In this document: positions 1-5,681 of the stretch, piece by piece
Layout of the letters: the number at the start of each line of letters is the position of its first letter
Position numbering within the stretch: position 1 is the first letter of the stretch
Virus record (IMG/VR): IMGVR_UViG_3300014838_000100
Span: 1 to 20,143 of that record
DNA: 20,143 nt
From: a virus
Strand: one strand, 5' to 3'
Made by a program: the position numbers and the translations under genes
Notes under the pieces: generated by a model
The model's database searches: none
The model's input: only the letters and a program-made list of their open reading frames with translations
What the model was told of the DNA's origin: nothing

Positions 1-568
1 AAGAAGGCTTAAGATCTTCGTGCGGAATCTCTATGCATTTGATTTTAGGAGGAGTAACCATTGTTTTGATCCCCTCTACCAATTCATATGTAGCCGATTT
101 CGTTTTTTTCAAATGGATGTTGTAATAAATCTCTGGGTGAAATCCGTTCAACTCACAGAGGTGTTTGTATGCAGCTAATTGCACGGGCCAGGATCTCGAA
201 ACGTTTGCCGACGTTTTGAGGTCCAGCATGGCAATTCTATTATTTTCTTTAAGTTTGACAATCATGTCAAATTCTCCTGTAATTTTTTTTTCATCGTCGT
301 ATAAACGAGTGTTGGTATGCAAGGTCCGTGAGACATTGACATCATACCAATTGATAAAAGCCTCGACATAAGGCTCGTATTCTTTTTCCATCTCAGGTAG
401 CCATAGTCCTTTGACGTATGCGGTGCAGTAATTATGGACTTTGGTTCCTCTATATCCGGCATTTTCAAGGACAGCAGGAGGAATGAGAGCCATATCCTCG
501 GCGGTTTGTTTACTTATTATGGTGCTCACCCTTACATAGTTGAGTCGTGCTATCTCTAGGTCTGTCAC
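1..568 (-). CDS. RecB/Cas4-like PD-(D/E)XK nuclease (partial, runs off left edge)
   Basis: A leftward open frame of 189 visible codons starts at GTG 568 behind an AGGGGG Shine-Dalgarno; an in-frame TAA lies just upstream, so this is the only plausible start. Visible motifs in order are GTKVHNYC (about residues 41-48), GEFDMIV with Asp101, LDLKTS with Asp116 and Lys118, and QLAAY (Gln130, Tyr134). This is the GxxxH / GxxD / DxK / QxxxY pattern of RecB-family exonucleases, so a role in phage DNA end processing or recombination is likely. The C-terminus lies outside the window. It is divergent from the Cro-like gene and shares its upstream region. Family call is firm; exact substrate is unknown. 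Confidence 0.85.
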   Translation of the reverse strand, partial: MTDLEIARLNYVRVSTIISKQTAEDMALIPPAVLENAGYRGTKVHNYCTAYVKGLWLPEMEKEYEPYVEAFINWYDVNVSRTLHTNTRLYDDEKKITGEFDMIVKLKENNRIAMLDLKTSANVSRSWPVQLAAYKHLCELNGFHPEIYYNIHLKKTKSATYELVEGIKTMVTPPKIKCIEIPHEDLKPS

Positions 569-597
569 AGTCCCCCTTTACATAAACTCGATATTCG

Positions 598-619
598 GTT
601 ACATTACATATTACGTAAC
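598..619. promoter_or_regulatory. Inverted repeat, candidate operator between divergent genes
   Basis: GTTAC (598-602) and GTAAC (615-619) form an inverted repeat separated by 12 bp, with further TTAC steps between the arms. It overlaps the -35 region of the likely promoter for the Cro-like gene and lies upstream of the divergent nuclease gene. That is where a Cro-type protein would autoregulate. Operator function is inference. Confidence 0.35.
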
Positions 620-639
620 GCAATGATTTTATGTATACA
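611..639 (+). promoter_or_regulatory. Candidate promoter of the Cro-like gene
   Basis: TATACA (634-639), preceded directly by TG, is a fair -10 box; the -35 position (TTACGT, 611-616, 17-bp spacer) is weak. Transcription would begin near 646, which fits the ATG at 661 and excludes the earlier in-frame ATG at 631. Confidence 0.35.
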
Positions 640-660
640 AAAATAACGACAGGGAAAAAA

Positions 661-960
661 ATGAGTCAATTGGGTGAGAGTGTAAATAAATACTGCAGAG
701 ACAACGGCGTCCAAAAACAGTGGATTGCTAAAAAAATTGGTCTAGACAAGCGATATTTCTATCAGATTTTATCGGGAAAGTTTTCGTTACCCCAAAAATA
801 TTGGGTGCCTTTAATGAAGGCGACTCGAGGAGAGGTCGGTCTTTCGGATTTGATTCATGATGTTTTGAGTGAAGAATTTACTATTGAATCTTTAGGCGGT
901 TGGGAATCTTGTGTTGTATCTTGCAACGAGAAAAAAGATCTTAAAATAAATGTAGTTTAA
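661..960 (+). CDS. Cro/YdaS-like helix-turn-helix regulator
   Basis: A 99-residue protein. A helix-turn-helix spans about residues 18-40 (QKQWIAKKIGLDKRYFYQIL). It is followed by SGKFSLPQKYWVPLMKATRG, which resembles the segment after the HTH in Cro/YdaS-type regulators, where a conserved (I/L)P precedes a helix ending in AT.G. The start at 661 is preferred over an in-frame ATG at 631 because AGGG lies at good spacing and a -10 box lies inside the longer version. It faces away from the leftward nuclease gene across a small inverted repeat. It probably represses one or both of these genes. The C-terminal 30 residues are not recognised. Confidence 0.7.
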   Translation: MSQLGESVNKYCRDNGVQKQWIAKKIGLDKRYFYQILSGKFSLPQKYWVPLMKATRGEVGLSDLIHDVLSEEFTIESLGGWESCVVSCNEKKDLKINVV

Positions 961-984
961 GCGAATTTTCTTCTAAAAAAGTTA

Positions 985-1143
985 GTTTAGGCTTATACCT
1001 GGAAAGTCTTCGCGAGGGAATTGCTTCCCCCGCGAATAAGAACACAATGAAAAAAACCGTGAGAGTGGTAACGAGCCACTCGAACAAGAACCCCGTCTAA
1101 GCCTAAGCCTAAGCCTAAGCCTAAGCCTAAGCCTAAGCTAAGG
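985..1143 (+). ncRNA. Candidate structured RNA with hexamer-repeat closing stem
   Basis: The stretch downstream of the Cro-like gene has no convincing reading frame but several nested complementarities. TTAGGCTTA (987-995) is complementary to TAAGCCTAA, present in several registers in the array at 1098-1138. Inside that possible closing stem lie a hairpin at 1009-1036 (12-bp arms with one A:C mismatch, loop TTGC) and a hairpin at 1063-1081 (GAGTGG / CCACTC). All fit one rightward RNA with a closing stem and two arms. No known RNA family was recognised. The strand is a guess, and the DNA repeats could instead act as protein-binding sites. Confidence 0.3.
1098..1138. repeat. Tandem hexamer array (TAAGCC)6 plus a partial unit
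   Basis: Six exact TAAGCC units occupy 1098-1133, followed by TAAGC at 1134-1138 and then TAAGG. The motif GTCTAAG precedes the array (1095-1101) and recurs twice just downstream within 1144-1190. The array is not in a gene: one frame is all stops, and the Lys-Pro frame has no start codon. Confidence 0.95.
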
Positions 1144-1350
1144 AGACCCCGATCTGTCTAAGAAACCAGTTACCGAGACCCGTCTAAGGATGCAACAGAA
1201 GATAATCAAAAGCCCTTTTCACTTCAACAGAAGCGCAAAAAACCCCGTTTTATTTGCTGCTATATCTTTACCGTTCGTTCTGTCTGTTTGGAAGTATACA
1301 ACGTACGTCAATAAAATTCAACAACTAGGATCACATGAAAAAATCTGAGC
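1144..1350. other. Gene-free stretch with scattered GTCTAAG copies
   Basis: No reading frame with a start and ribosome site was found. The stretch holds two more copies of the (CC)GTCTAAG-like motif near 1155-1190. Around 1233-1256 a weak imperfect dyad, GCAAA/TTTGC, flanks CCCCG. Near 1292-1309 lie short palindromes (GTATAC, ACGTACGT) that could be protein sites. Nothing else stands out. Confidence 0.5.
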
Positions 1351-1379
1351 AAAAAAAATGCTCCCTGGACGGGGAGCAT
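1351..1379 (-). terminator. Strong leftward intrinsic terminator
   Basis: ATGCTCCC (1358-1365) and GGGAGCAT (1372-1379) form a perfect 8-bp stem with loop TGGACG. On the minus strand the stem is followed by eight Ts (1358-1351), the arrangement of a Rho-independent terminator for leftward transcripts. On the plus strand no T-run follows. Confidence 0.7.
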
Positions 1380-1406
1380 CCTTATGAGAAACGACTATAT
1401 ACCATC

Positions 1407-1412
1407 TATACT
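1407..1412 (+). promoter_or_regulatory. Candidate -10 box for the replication operon
   Basis: TATACT lies 35 bp before the initiator gene start; a TTATGA about 19 bp upstream is a weak -35. The same -10 variant appears at 5187. No other promoter is evident for the replication genes. Confidence 0.35.
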
Positions 1413-1446
1413 ATCGTGCCCTGTCTTTTTGCGCAAGGGGGAATAA

Positions 1447-2343
1447 ATGAATAATTCTTCCATTCATCACTCGTTTGATATCGTCTTAGCCTCTGAATTG
1501 AAAAGTGTCGACTTGGCTATTTTGATTCATCATTTTCAGTTTTGGGTCTTGAAGAACAAGAGGATGGGAAAAAATCTCCATGAAAATCGCACCTGGACAT
1601 ATCAATCCATTGCTGAGGTAGCGGCTCATTTTCCTTATTGGTCATACGCTCATGTCAAGCGTCTTTTGCTCGAATTGGTTAGACGCAAGATTTTGATTAA
1701 GAACAATTTCAATAAAACTCCTTTAGACCGAACCATATGGTATGCGTTCGCGAATGAAGAAAAGTTTGCGATATTCCAGATTCGGAAAATGGAGATTCCA
1801 GATTCGGAAAATGGAGTTTCCGAAAATGGAAACTGTAATAAGGATACAGATTCTAAAACAGATGCTAAAAAAGAAGAGAGAGAGCGGGACAAACCCGCTC
1901 CACGCGCTCCTTCTTCTTCATTAAAAAAGCAAAGAGATGGGTTAGTCTTTACCGCCGATGCCGAGCATGATGATCTCATGCAATCCTATGGGCGCGAAAA
2001 TACCGAATCTTTTTATCGAATTCTCAGAGAATGGAAAGAGGAAACTGATCCCTCAAAATGGAAAAAGAACGACTACAAATCAATCCTGAGATGGGTAGTT
2101 AAAGCTCATGAAGAAAGAAAGTCTAACTCTACGGGAAAGGAAAAGGGAGAGTCGGACCGTAAGCTGGCTGAGAAAATATGGAATAAATGGAAAGGACGCA
2201 ATGATCTCCATTTAGGACCGGACTATCTTGAATTCATTCAGGGCGCCAATTCTCCTTCAGTAGTATTAAAATTTGGGTCTAAAGGATTTAGAGAAGAATG
2301 TTTGAACCAATTGAGAAAAAGGAAATTGGATATAAATGTTTAA
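1447..2343 (+). CDS. Phage replication initiator with N-terminal winged helix
   Basis: A 298-residue protein starting at ATG 1447 behind a strong AAGGGGG. Residues about 45-105 (TWTYQSIAEVAAHFPYWSYA, then KRLLLELVRRKILI, a NFNK motif and an aromatic WYAF end) match the winged-helix N-terminus of many phage replication initiator or replisome-organiser proteins. The middle (about 115-170) is charged, low-complexity linker. The C-terminal half is rich in Trp and Lys and could bind the loader or helicase. The next gene encodes a DnaC-like ATPase, which supports the replication role. DNA coding residues about 109-129 carries 22-bp repeats that are a candidate origin. Family call rests on pattern only. 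Confidence 0.75.
   Translation: MNNSSIHHSFDIVLASELKSVDLAILIHHFQFWVLKNKRMGKNLHENRTWTYQSIAEVAAHFPYWSYAHVKRLLLELVRRKILIKNNFNKTPLDRTIWYAFANEEKFAIFQIRKMEIPDSENGVSENGNCNKDTDSKTDAKKEERERDKPAPRAPSSSLKKQRDGLVFTADAEHDDLMQSYGRENTESFYRILREWKEETDPSKWKKNDYKSILRWVVKAHEERKSNSTGKEKGESDRKLAEKIWNKWKGRNDLHLGPDYLEFIQGANSPSVVLKFGSKGFREECLNQLRKRKLDINV
1773..1833. repeat. Intragenic 22-bp iterons with dyads, candidate replication origin
   Basis: Two exact 22-bp direct repeats (1773-1794 and 1795-1816), each with TTCC-N6-GGAA, are followed by a diverged third unit, GTTTCC-N6-GGAAAC (1816-1833). The dyad centres fall at 1780.5, 1802.5 and 1824.5, exactly 22 bp apart. Because 22 is not a multiple of three, the copies are read in different frames, so the conservation is in the DNA rather than the protein. 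Phage origins inside initiator genes are known (lambda O); origin function here is inference. Confidence 0.85.
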
Positions 2344-2413
2344 TCTATAAAGAGTGAGGATTCCTCTACTCATTCTTAAAAACAGAGGAAATAAAAAAAT
2401 TTATAAGGATTAT

Positions 2414-2953
2414 ATGACTACAAGTAACATTGGAAAAATTTTTGGGAAAAATTATCAACACGCTTCATTAGAAGATTTTAAGCTCAAAGAAGGGCGCCCT
2501 TTTTCTGGTTTAGCTCTCCACATTAACAGAAATTTGGCAAAAATAAAAGATCAGCTGAAGGATAATTCAGTATTGATTAACGCTCCACATGGCTCAGGAA
2601 AAACCCATTTTGCAGCTGCGTTAAGCCGTGATTTAGAAATTGATCCACATTATTTAAGATTTAGCGATCTCATTCGAGACTGTGAAAAGAGACACTACAG
2701 AGGAGATAATTTTAGAATTCATTTACACGGCATTTGCAATGCTAGGTTTTTGGTTCTGGATGAGTTGGGGAATTCTAAATACGAAATAAATTCTCCCCTT
2801 TTTAAAGAAATTATTGTACAGGTATTGCGTGAGCGCCATTGGTACGGTAAACCTACATTGTTTTTAAGTCCGTTAAGACACAAAGACATGTCTGAAATTT
2901 ATAAAGATACATTCTTTGAAAATGTGAATATAGATATGTATTCAACAGAATAG
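2414..2953 (+). CDS. DnaC/IstB-like AAA+ ATPase, helicase loader
   Basis: A 179-residue protein starting at ATG 2414, with AAGGA at 2405-2409; an earlier GTG at 2354 lacks this spacing. Walker A is APHGSGKT (residues 57-64) and Walker B is FLVLDE (112-117). The upstream LEDFKLKEGRPF resembles the short N-terminal linker of DnaC-like loaders. The first glycine of the usual GxxGxGKT is replaced by alanine, a common variant. It sits directly behind the initiator, the classic initiator/loader pair that brings the replicative helicase to the origin. It is shorter than E. coli DnaC (245 residues), so the N-terminal helicase-binding part is reduced or different. Confidence 0.8.
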   Translation: MTTSNIGKIFGKNYQHASLEDFKLKEGRPFSGLALHINRNLAKIKDQLKDNSVLINAPHGSGKTHFAAALSRDLEIDPHYLRFSDLIRDCEKRHYRGDNFRIHLHGICNARFLVLDELGNSKYEINSPLFKEIIVQVLRERHWYGKPTLFLSPLRHKDMSEIYKDTFFENVNIDMYSTE

Positions 2954-2960
2954 AATTGTT

Positions 2961-2996
2961 TTCTGTGCGCTCTCCGGATATGGAGAGCGCACAGAA
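2961..2996. terminator. 15-bp perfect hairpin between loader and Xis-like gene
   Basis: TTCTGTGCGCTCTCC (2961-2975) pairs perfectly with 2982-2996 around the loop GGATAT. It begins 7 bp after the loader gene's stop. There is no T-run on either side, so it may be a weak terminator, an RNA-processing or stabilising element, or a protein site. Confidence 0.6.
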
Positions 2997-3020
2997 TGAA
3001 ACCATAAAGGCTATTAAAAA

Positions 3021-3290
3021 ATGAAACATAAGATTCCAGATACCAGGCCATGCGAAGAATACCTCGAAAATCTAGAGGGCCTTCTTCCTGAGCTATGTAC
3101 GGTAAACGACCTTTTGAGAGTGGGGATTTATCGGTCGTGTATGGTCGCCCATACTGCCCGGAAAGCGGGGAACTGTCCGACGTATTTCCAGCAGTACAAA
3201 GGCGGTAAAGTTTTGTACCCGCGTAGTGGCGTGATCGCGTGGCTAAGAGAAAAAATCAATCTAGGCCTCGATGAAACCCCTTGCGATTAA
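3021..3290 (+). CDS. Excisionase/AlpA-like HTH protein
   Basis: An 89-residue protein. Residues about 22-78 follow the MerR-like winged-helix pattern of Xis/AlpA proteins. A first helix (LCTVNDLLRVGIYR) leads to a recognition helix near 37-50, then a turn with TYFQ, and a KVLYPRSGVIAWLREK ending typical of these small DNA binders. It starts at ATG 3021 after AAAGG, and its end overlaps the next gene by 20 nt. In phages such proteins act as excisionases or transcription regulators. No integrase is visible in this window, so the role in excision is unproven. Confidence 0.55.
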   Translation: MKHKIPDTRPCEEYLENLEGLLPELCTVNDLLRVGIYRSCMVAHTARKAGNCPTYFQQYKGGKVLYPRSGVIAWLREKINLGLDETPCD

Positions 3291-3666
3291 AAGAACTCCG
3301 AGGAAATTCGTTAATCATGCCGCGTGGCATGTAGTGGGAGGGAGACGGATCTATTTCCGTTCTAAATGGGAGTATAGCTACGCGCTCTACCTGCACTGGC
3401 AGAAAGAGCAAAAGATTATTTTAGAATGGGAATATGAGCCGAAAACCTTCTGGTTTGAAAATATCAAAAGGGGAGTCCGATCCTACAAGCCCGATTTTAG
3501 GGTCTTGCTTGCGTCAGGTTCAACGATCTGGATTGAGGTGAAGGGATACCTAGACCCGAAATCAAAAACGAAACTGGCGCGATTTAAGAAATACTACCCG
3601 AATGAGCAAATCGAGGTGGTGGGGAAAGCCTGGTTTGAAAGGAGGTCGTTTGTAGTTGGACGATAA
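3271..3666 (+). CDS. PD-(D/E)XK endonuclease, resolvase-like
   Basis: A 131-residue protein. The nuclease core reads SKWEY (Glu34), YKPDF (Asp75) and IWIEVKG (Glu89, Lys91), the E...PD...ExK pattern of small phage endonucleases of the DUF1064/T7 endonuclease I type. The LDPKSKTKLARFKKYYP helix after the ExK strand is also usual. Such enzymes cut branched DNA or act as Holliday-junction resolvases. The gene overlaps the end of the Xis-like gene by 20 nt and sits in the replication block, so recombination or branch resolution is the best guess. Its last codons carry the AGGAGGT that serves the next small gene. Confidence 0.75.
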   Translation: MKPLAIKRTPRKFVNHAAWHVVGGRRIYFRSKWEYSYALYLHWQKEQKIILEWEYEPKTFWFENIKRGVRSYKPDFRVLLASGSTIWIEVKGYLDPKSKTKLARFKKYYPNEQIEVVGKAWFERRSFVVGR

Positions 3667-3742
3667 TAAAATTGACCTCACACTTGCCACGATCTCTTTC
3701 GCCCTAGCTGTATATTTTTTCTTAATATGGTGGAGGGGATGA
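3656..3742 (+). CDS. 28-residue membrane peptide (TTG start)
   Basis: A short frame from TTG 3656 begins inside the end of the nuclease gene and stops at TGA 3740-3742. AGGAGGT (3640-3646) lies 9-10 nt upstream, and an in-frame TAG at 3653 rules out a longer form. The peptide has a short charged head (DDNKID) and one hydrophobic span (LTLATISFALAVYFFLIWW) ending in Arg-Gly. It would be a single-pass inner-membrane peptide. Its stop overlaps the next gene's ATG as ATGA, which suggests coupled translation. Function is unknown; small phage membrane peptides can act in lysis, superinfection exclusion or host control. Confidence 0.6.
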   Translation: MDDNKIDLTLATISFALAVYFFLIWWRG

Positions 3743-3927
3743 ATCAGCTTTCCAATCGAGAGAGGGCTTTGCGAGCCTATTCGAATGCAAAAAAAGAATG
3801 GGAAAAAGGAAAGCAACTTTACGCTTCAAAAGAAATTAATCATATAGGTTTAGCGGCGCGCATGAGCGCTCTGATAGCATCTGAAAAAATTTTAATAGAT
3901 AATAAGTGGTATGAAGAAAAAGTTTGA
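3739..3927 (+). CDS. Small helical protein, unknown
   Basis: A 62-residue protein from ATG 3739, which overlaps the stop of the preceding membrane peptide (ATGA). GGAGGGG abuts this ATG and an ATG at 3727 lacks a ribosome site, so translation is probably coupled to the upstream peptide. The sequence is Lys/Glu/Ala-rich and should be helical, with no recognised motif. It overlaps the next gene by 17 nt. It may be a small accessory factor of the replication block. Confidence 0.65.
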   Translation: MNQLSNRERALRAYSNAKKEWEKGKQLYASKEINHIGLAARMSALIASEKILIDNKWYEEKV

Positions 3928-4207
3928 AATAGATCTAGACGAAAGAGTCCACGGCATTGATAATACAATTCAAATACGCACTTTGCAGTTAGTGTGCTAT
4001 CAAGGCAAAGTTCTTACTCTTGAAGAGTATATGCGAGTGCTCATAACAAAAAATATGGAGAAGTCAGTGGACAAAAAAATTAAGAAACTAAAAAAAGATA
4101 CAAAGAAATTGGAGAAAGAAGAGGCGTCTCTTTTGAAGGCTGACCAGAAAAGAGATAAGTTGGTGGAGATAGGTGAGAAAGCAATGAAAAAGAAGAAAAA
4201 AAGATGA
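3911..4207 (+). CDS. Lysine-rich coiled-coil protein, unknown
   Basis: A 98-residue protein. The first 45 residues look like a small mixed alpha/beta domain (KFEIDLDERVHGIDNTIQIR). From about residue 50 it is a long, highly charged helix dense in Lys and Glu that ends in a run of Lys and Arg. The basic tail suggests nucleic-acid binding, but nothing identifies a family. The stop overlaps the next start (ATGA), and the start lies in the previous gene, so the small genes here are probably translated together. Confidence 0.65.
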   Translation: MKKKFEIDLDERVHGIDNTIQIRTLQLVCYQGKVLTLEEYMRVLITKNMEKSVDKKIKKLKKDTKKLEKEEASLLKADQKRDKLVEIGEKAMKKKKKR

Positions 4208-4413
4208 TAATGGAAGAATGGGAAGATGAGCTTTTTAAGAAATTAGTTAAATTTGGGCAAGAGTCCGGAGTTTCCACTGCTGAGATGATTAATTTTTTGT
4301 TGAAGTTCATCTCTTGTTTATTAAATGAAAACGCTGAGGACGAAGACGCAAGAGAACTGTCAAGATTATTTTATAAAATTTTATCCGAACAAATCAAATC
4401 AAATAGAATTTAA
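4204..4413 (+). CDS. Small acidic protein, unknown
   Basis: A 69-residue acidic, helical protein from ATG 4204 (a second in-frame ATG follows at 4210). The start overlaps the stop of the preceding Lys-rich gene, whose basic tail it could complement in charge. No motif was recognised. The ribosome site is weak, consistent with coupling to the upstream gene. Confidence 0.6.
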   Translation: MIMEEWEDELFKKLVKFGQESGVSTAEMINFLLKFISCLLNENAEDEDARELSRLFYKILSEQIKSNRI

Positions 4414-4420
4414 GGTTTAT

Positions 4421-4774
4421 ATGGTTGAAGTACTTTATTATGAGCAAGCTAACAAAAATAAGACGATCGGATATGTAGATATCCGCATTCCTATTCTAAA
4501 ACCGACAGTGATAGTGCTGCGTAAAGTTTCTCATGTTCAAAGCGGGGATCGCAAATGGTTTAACTACCCGAGTTTTTCGAGAGATCATGCCGACGGTACG
4601 CCAAACTATCTTAAGTTTTTTGAATTCGAAACTCAGGTATACAATGCCGAGCTGTTGGAAGGATTGAATAAAAAAGTTGACGAGTTCTGTCAGAAAAATG
4701 GAATCAAAAGCATTGAACCTATGGGGTTCGATACTTTCCCTGAACCTGCAAACGATTCGGAGCTACCGTTTTAA
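4421..4774 (+). CDS. Putative single-strand DNA-binding protein with SSB-like tail
   Basis: A 117-residue protein from ATG 4421 behind AAGG (4412-4415); a longer frame to 4325 would overlap the previous gene and has no ribosome site. The body has alternating strands (GYVDIRIPI, VIVLRKVSHV, WFNYPSF) and then a helix (AELLEGLNKKVDEFCQK), an arrangement like small PC4/SpoVG-type nucleic-acid-binding folds. It ends in NDSELPF, close to the acidic D-x-(D/E)-(I/L)-P-F tip through which SSB proteins recruit partners. With its place in the replication block, an SSB role is a fair inference, but there is no clear OB-fold signature. Confidence 0.5.
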   Translation: MVEVLYYEQANKNKTIGYVDIRIPILKPTVIVLRKVSHVQSGDRKWFNYPSFSRDHADGTPNYLKFFEFETQVYNAELLEGLNKKVDEFCQKNGIKSIEPMGFDTFPEPANDSELPF

Positions 4775-5109
4775 TGAATGAATGTACTTGCAGGAAAAAA
4801 CAGAAGTCCTTAGCTGATGTTAAAAGAGAAGCGAAAGAATTTTATAATACTATCGGGCAATCTCATGCAGATTTTAAGAAAGGGCAAAAAGTTAAAATCA
4901 TTGTCCCTTGTCAAGATTTTCATATGTGGTACGGGGAGACGGGGACAATTATTTCTACTAAGCCGGGGTATTTAAAAATTCATGTTAGGCTAGACGAGCC
5001 GCGTGAATACGAAAACTGGCGTTTGGAAAAGTTCTATTTTGATGCCGAAGATTTGATTGACTTAAAAAGTTATGAAAAAATAGGGCCCAAACCAGATGAA
5101 ACTATATAA
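4774..5109 (+). CDS. KOW/SH3-like domain protein, unknown role
   Basis: A 111-residue protein overlapping the previous stop by one base (TAATG). Residues about 34-75 (DFKKGQKVKIIVP, WYGETGTIIST, LKIHVRLDEP) follow the KOW/SH3-like small beta-barrel pattern, in which a K-G-x-x-V strand is followed by a G-x-x-G-x-I turn. Such domains bind RNA, DNA or proteins. An N-terminal CTCRKK could bind metal. It is the last gene before the hairpin at 5121-5142, so it probably ends the replication operon. Confidence 0.55.
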   Translation: MNECTCRKKQKSLADVKREAKEFYNTIGQSHADFKKGQKVKIIVPCQDFHMWYGETGTIISTKPGYLKIHVRLDEPREYENWRLEKFYFDAEDLIDLKSYEKIGPKPDETI

Positions 5110-5120
5110 AAATTCGACCC

Positions 5121-5142
5121 CCCTCACACATGCCTGTGAGGG
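5121..5142 (+). terminator. Hairpin ending the replication operon
   Basis: CCCTCACA (5121-5128) pairs with TGTGAGGG (5135-5142) around CATGCC, 12 bp after the KOW-like gene. A T-run appears only about 30 bp later, so it is an imperfect terminator candidate. A promoter-like sequence follows. Confidence 0.5.
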
Positions 5143-5183
5143 CGCTTGGAAATTTTAAAAATGTGGGGTTTTTTGTTGGGATA

Positions 5184-5192
5184 TGTTATACT
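5184..5192 (+). promoter_or_regulatory. Extended -10 promoter for the accessory block
   Basis: TGTTATACT contains an extended -10 (TGnTATACT) with no good -35. Transcription would begin near 5199, giving a leader of about 107 nt before the gene at 5306. CTTAGGCTTAG (5193-5203), at the likely start point, is the exact reverse complement of part of the hexamer array at 1098-1138. Confidence 0.5.
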
Positions 5193-5305
5193 CTTAGGCT
5201 TAGTCGTTTACGGAAGCAGAAGGAAGTTTGAGGACTGAAATCAGTACAACATAAGCACAATTATCAGACGTTTAAGAGTTTAGGTAATTTTAAAGAGTAA
5301 ATTAA

Positions 5306-5497
5306 ATGCAAGTAAATATTACCTGGGATGAGGTTCTACATGAACATTGGAGACAATTCAAATTAGCCTGCCAATCCATGAATAGAGGTGAAAAAATGCC
5401 AGAGCTGGAGTGGCGTGAATATGTGCTGTATGACTTGTGCAAAAAGCATAAGGAGTTTGCCAATGAAAAAAGAAAAAAACAAGCTTTACTCACCTAA
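5306..5497 (+). CDS. Small protein, unknown
   Basis: A 63-residue protein, the first gene after the promoter at 5184-5192. It is Trp- and Lys-rich (WDEVLHEHWRQFKLACQ, WREYVLYDLCKKHKEF) and probably all helical. It overlaps the next gene by 35 nt and carries that gene's AAGGAG site. An antisense frame of similar length covers the same bases but has no comparable ribosome site or context. No family is recognised. Confidence 0.6.
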   Translation: MQVNITWDEVLHEHWRQFKLACQSMNRGEKMPELEWREYVLYDLCKKHKEFANEKRKKQALLT

Positions 5498-5681
5498 GGC
5501 TGAAAAGAAAATGAAAAAAGTGTACCATGAATTTGGAAAAGGAGAATTACATTCTGGTTCCAAAACTGGTCCCATTGTAACCAATCCTAAACAGGCCTCT
5601 GCCATAGCTATTTCGGAAGCTAAGCGTAAGGGATTGAAAGCGGGAGAAAAATGGAAGAAAGCGGAACGCAAAAAGAAATAA
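5463..5681 (+). CDS. DUF6496-like small basic protein
   Basis: A 72-residue protein from ATG 5463, with AAGGAG at 5450-5455 and 7-nt spacing; longer in-frame starts have no such site. The core VYHEFGKGELHSGSKTGPIV and TNPKQASAIAISEAKRKG matches the pattern of DUF6496 proteins (HEFK.G.L.SGS...V..RKQAIAI.LSEA). These are small basic proteins found in bacteria and phages, with no established function. The tail is a Lys-rich helix. The last 31 nt overlap the next gene. Confidence 0.7.
   Translation: MKKEKNKLYSPKAEKKMKKVYHEFGKGELHSGSKTGPIVTNPKQASAIAISEAKRKGLKAGEKWKKAERKKK

Noticed and set aside
631-660. Longer N-terminus for the Cro-like gene (ATG 631)
   Set aside because: No ribosome site precedes it, and a -10 box at 634-639 would lie inside it; AGGG fits the ATG at 661.
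1047-1100. 17-residue frame MKKTVRVVTSHSNKNPV stopping at the first TAA of the hexamer array
   Set aside because: The ribosome site is poor, the frame is too short to judge, and the bases are better explained by hairpin pairing at 1063-1081.
1072-1160. Lys-Pro repeat peptide from the hexamer array
   Set aside because: The frame has no ATG, GTG or TTG start before the array.
1095-1190. CRISPR-like array from the repeated GTCTAAG motifs
   Set aside because: The repeat is only six bases long with no spacers of uniform length and no cas genes.
1650-1979. Leftward frame within the initiator gene
   Set aside because: It is a shadow of the rightward initiator with no ribosome site or recognisable domain.
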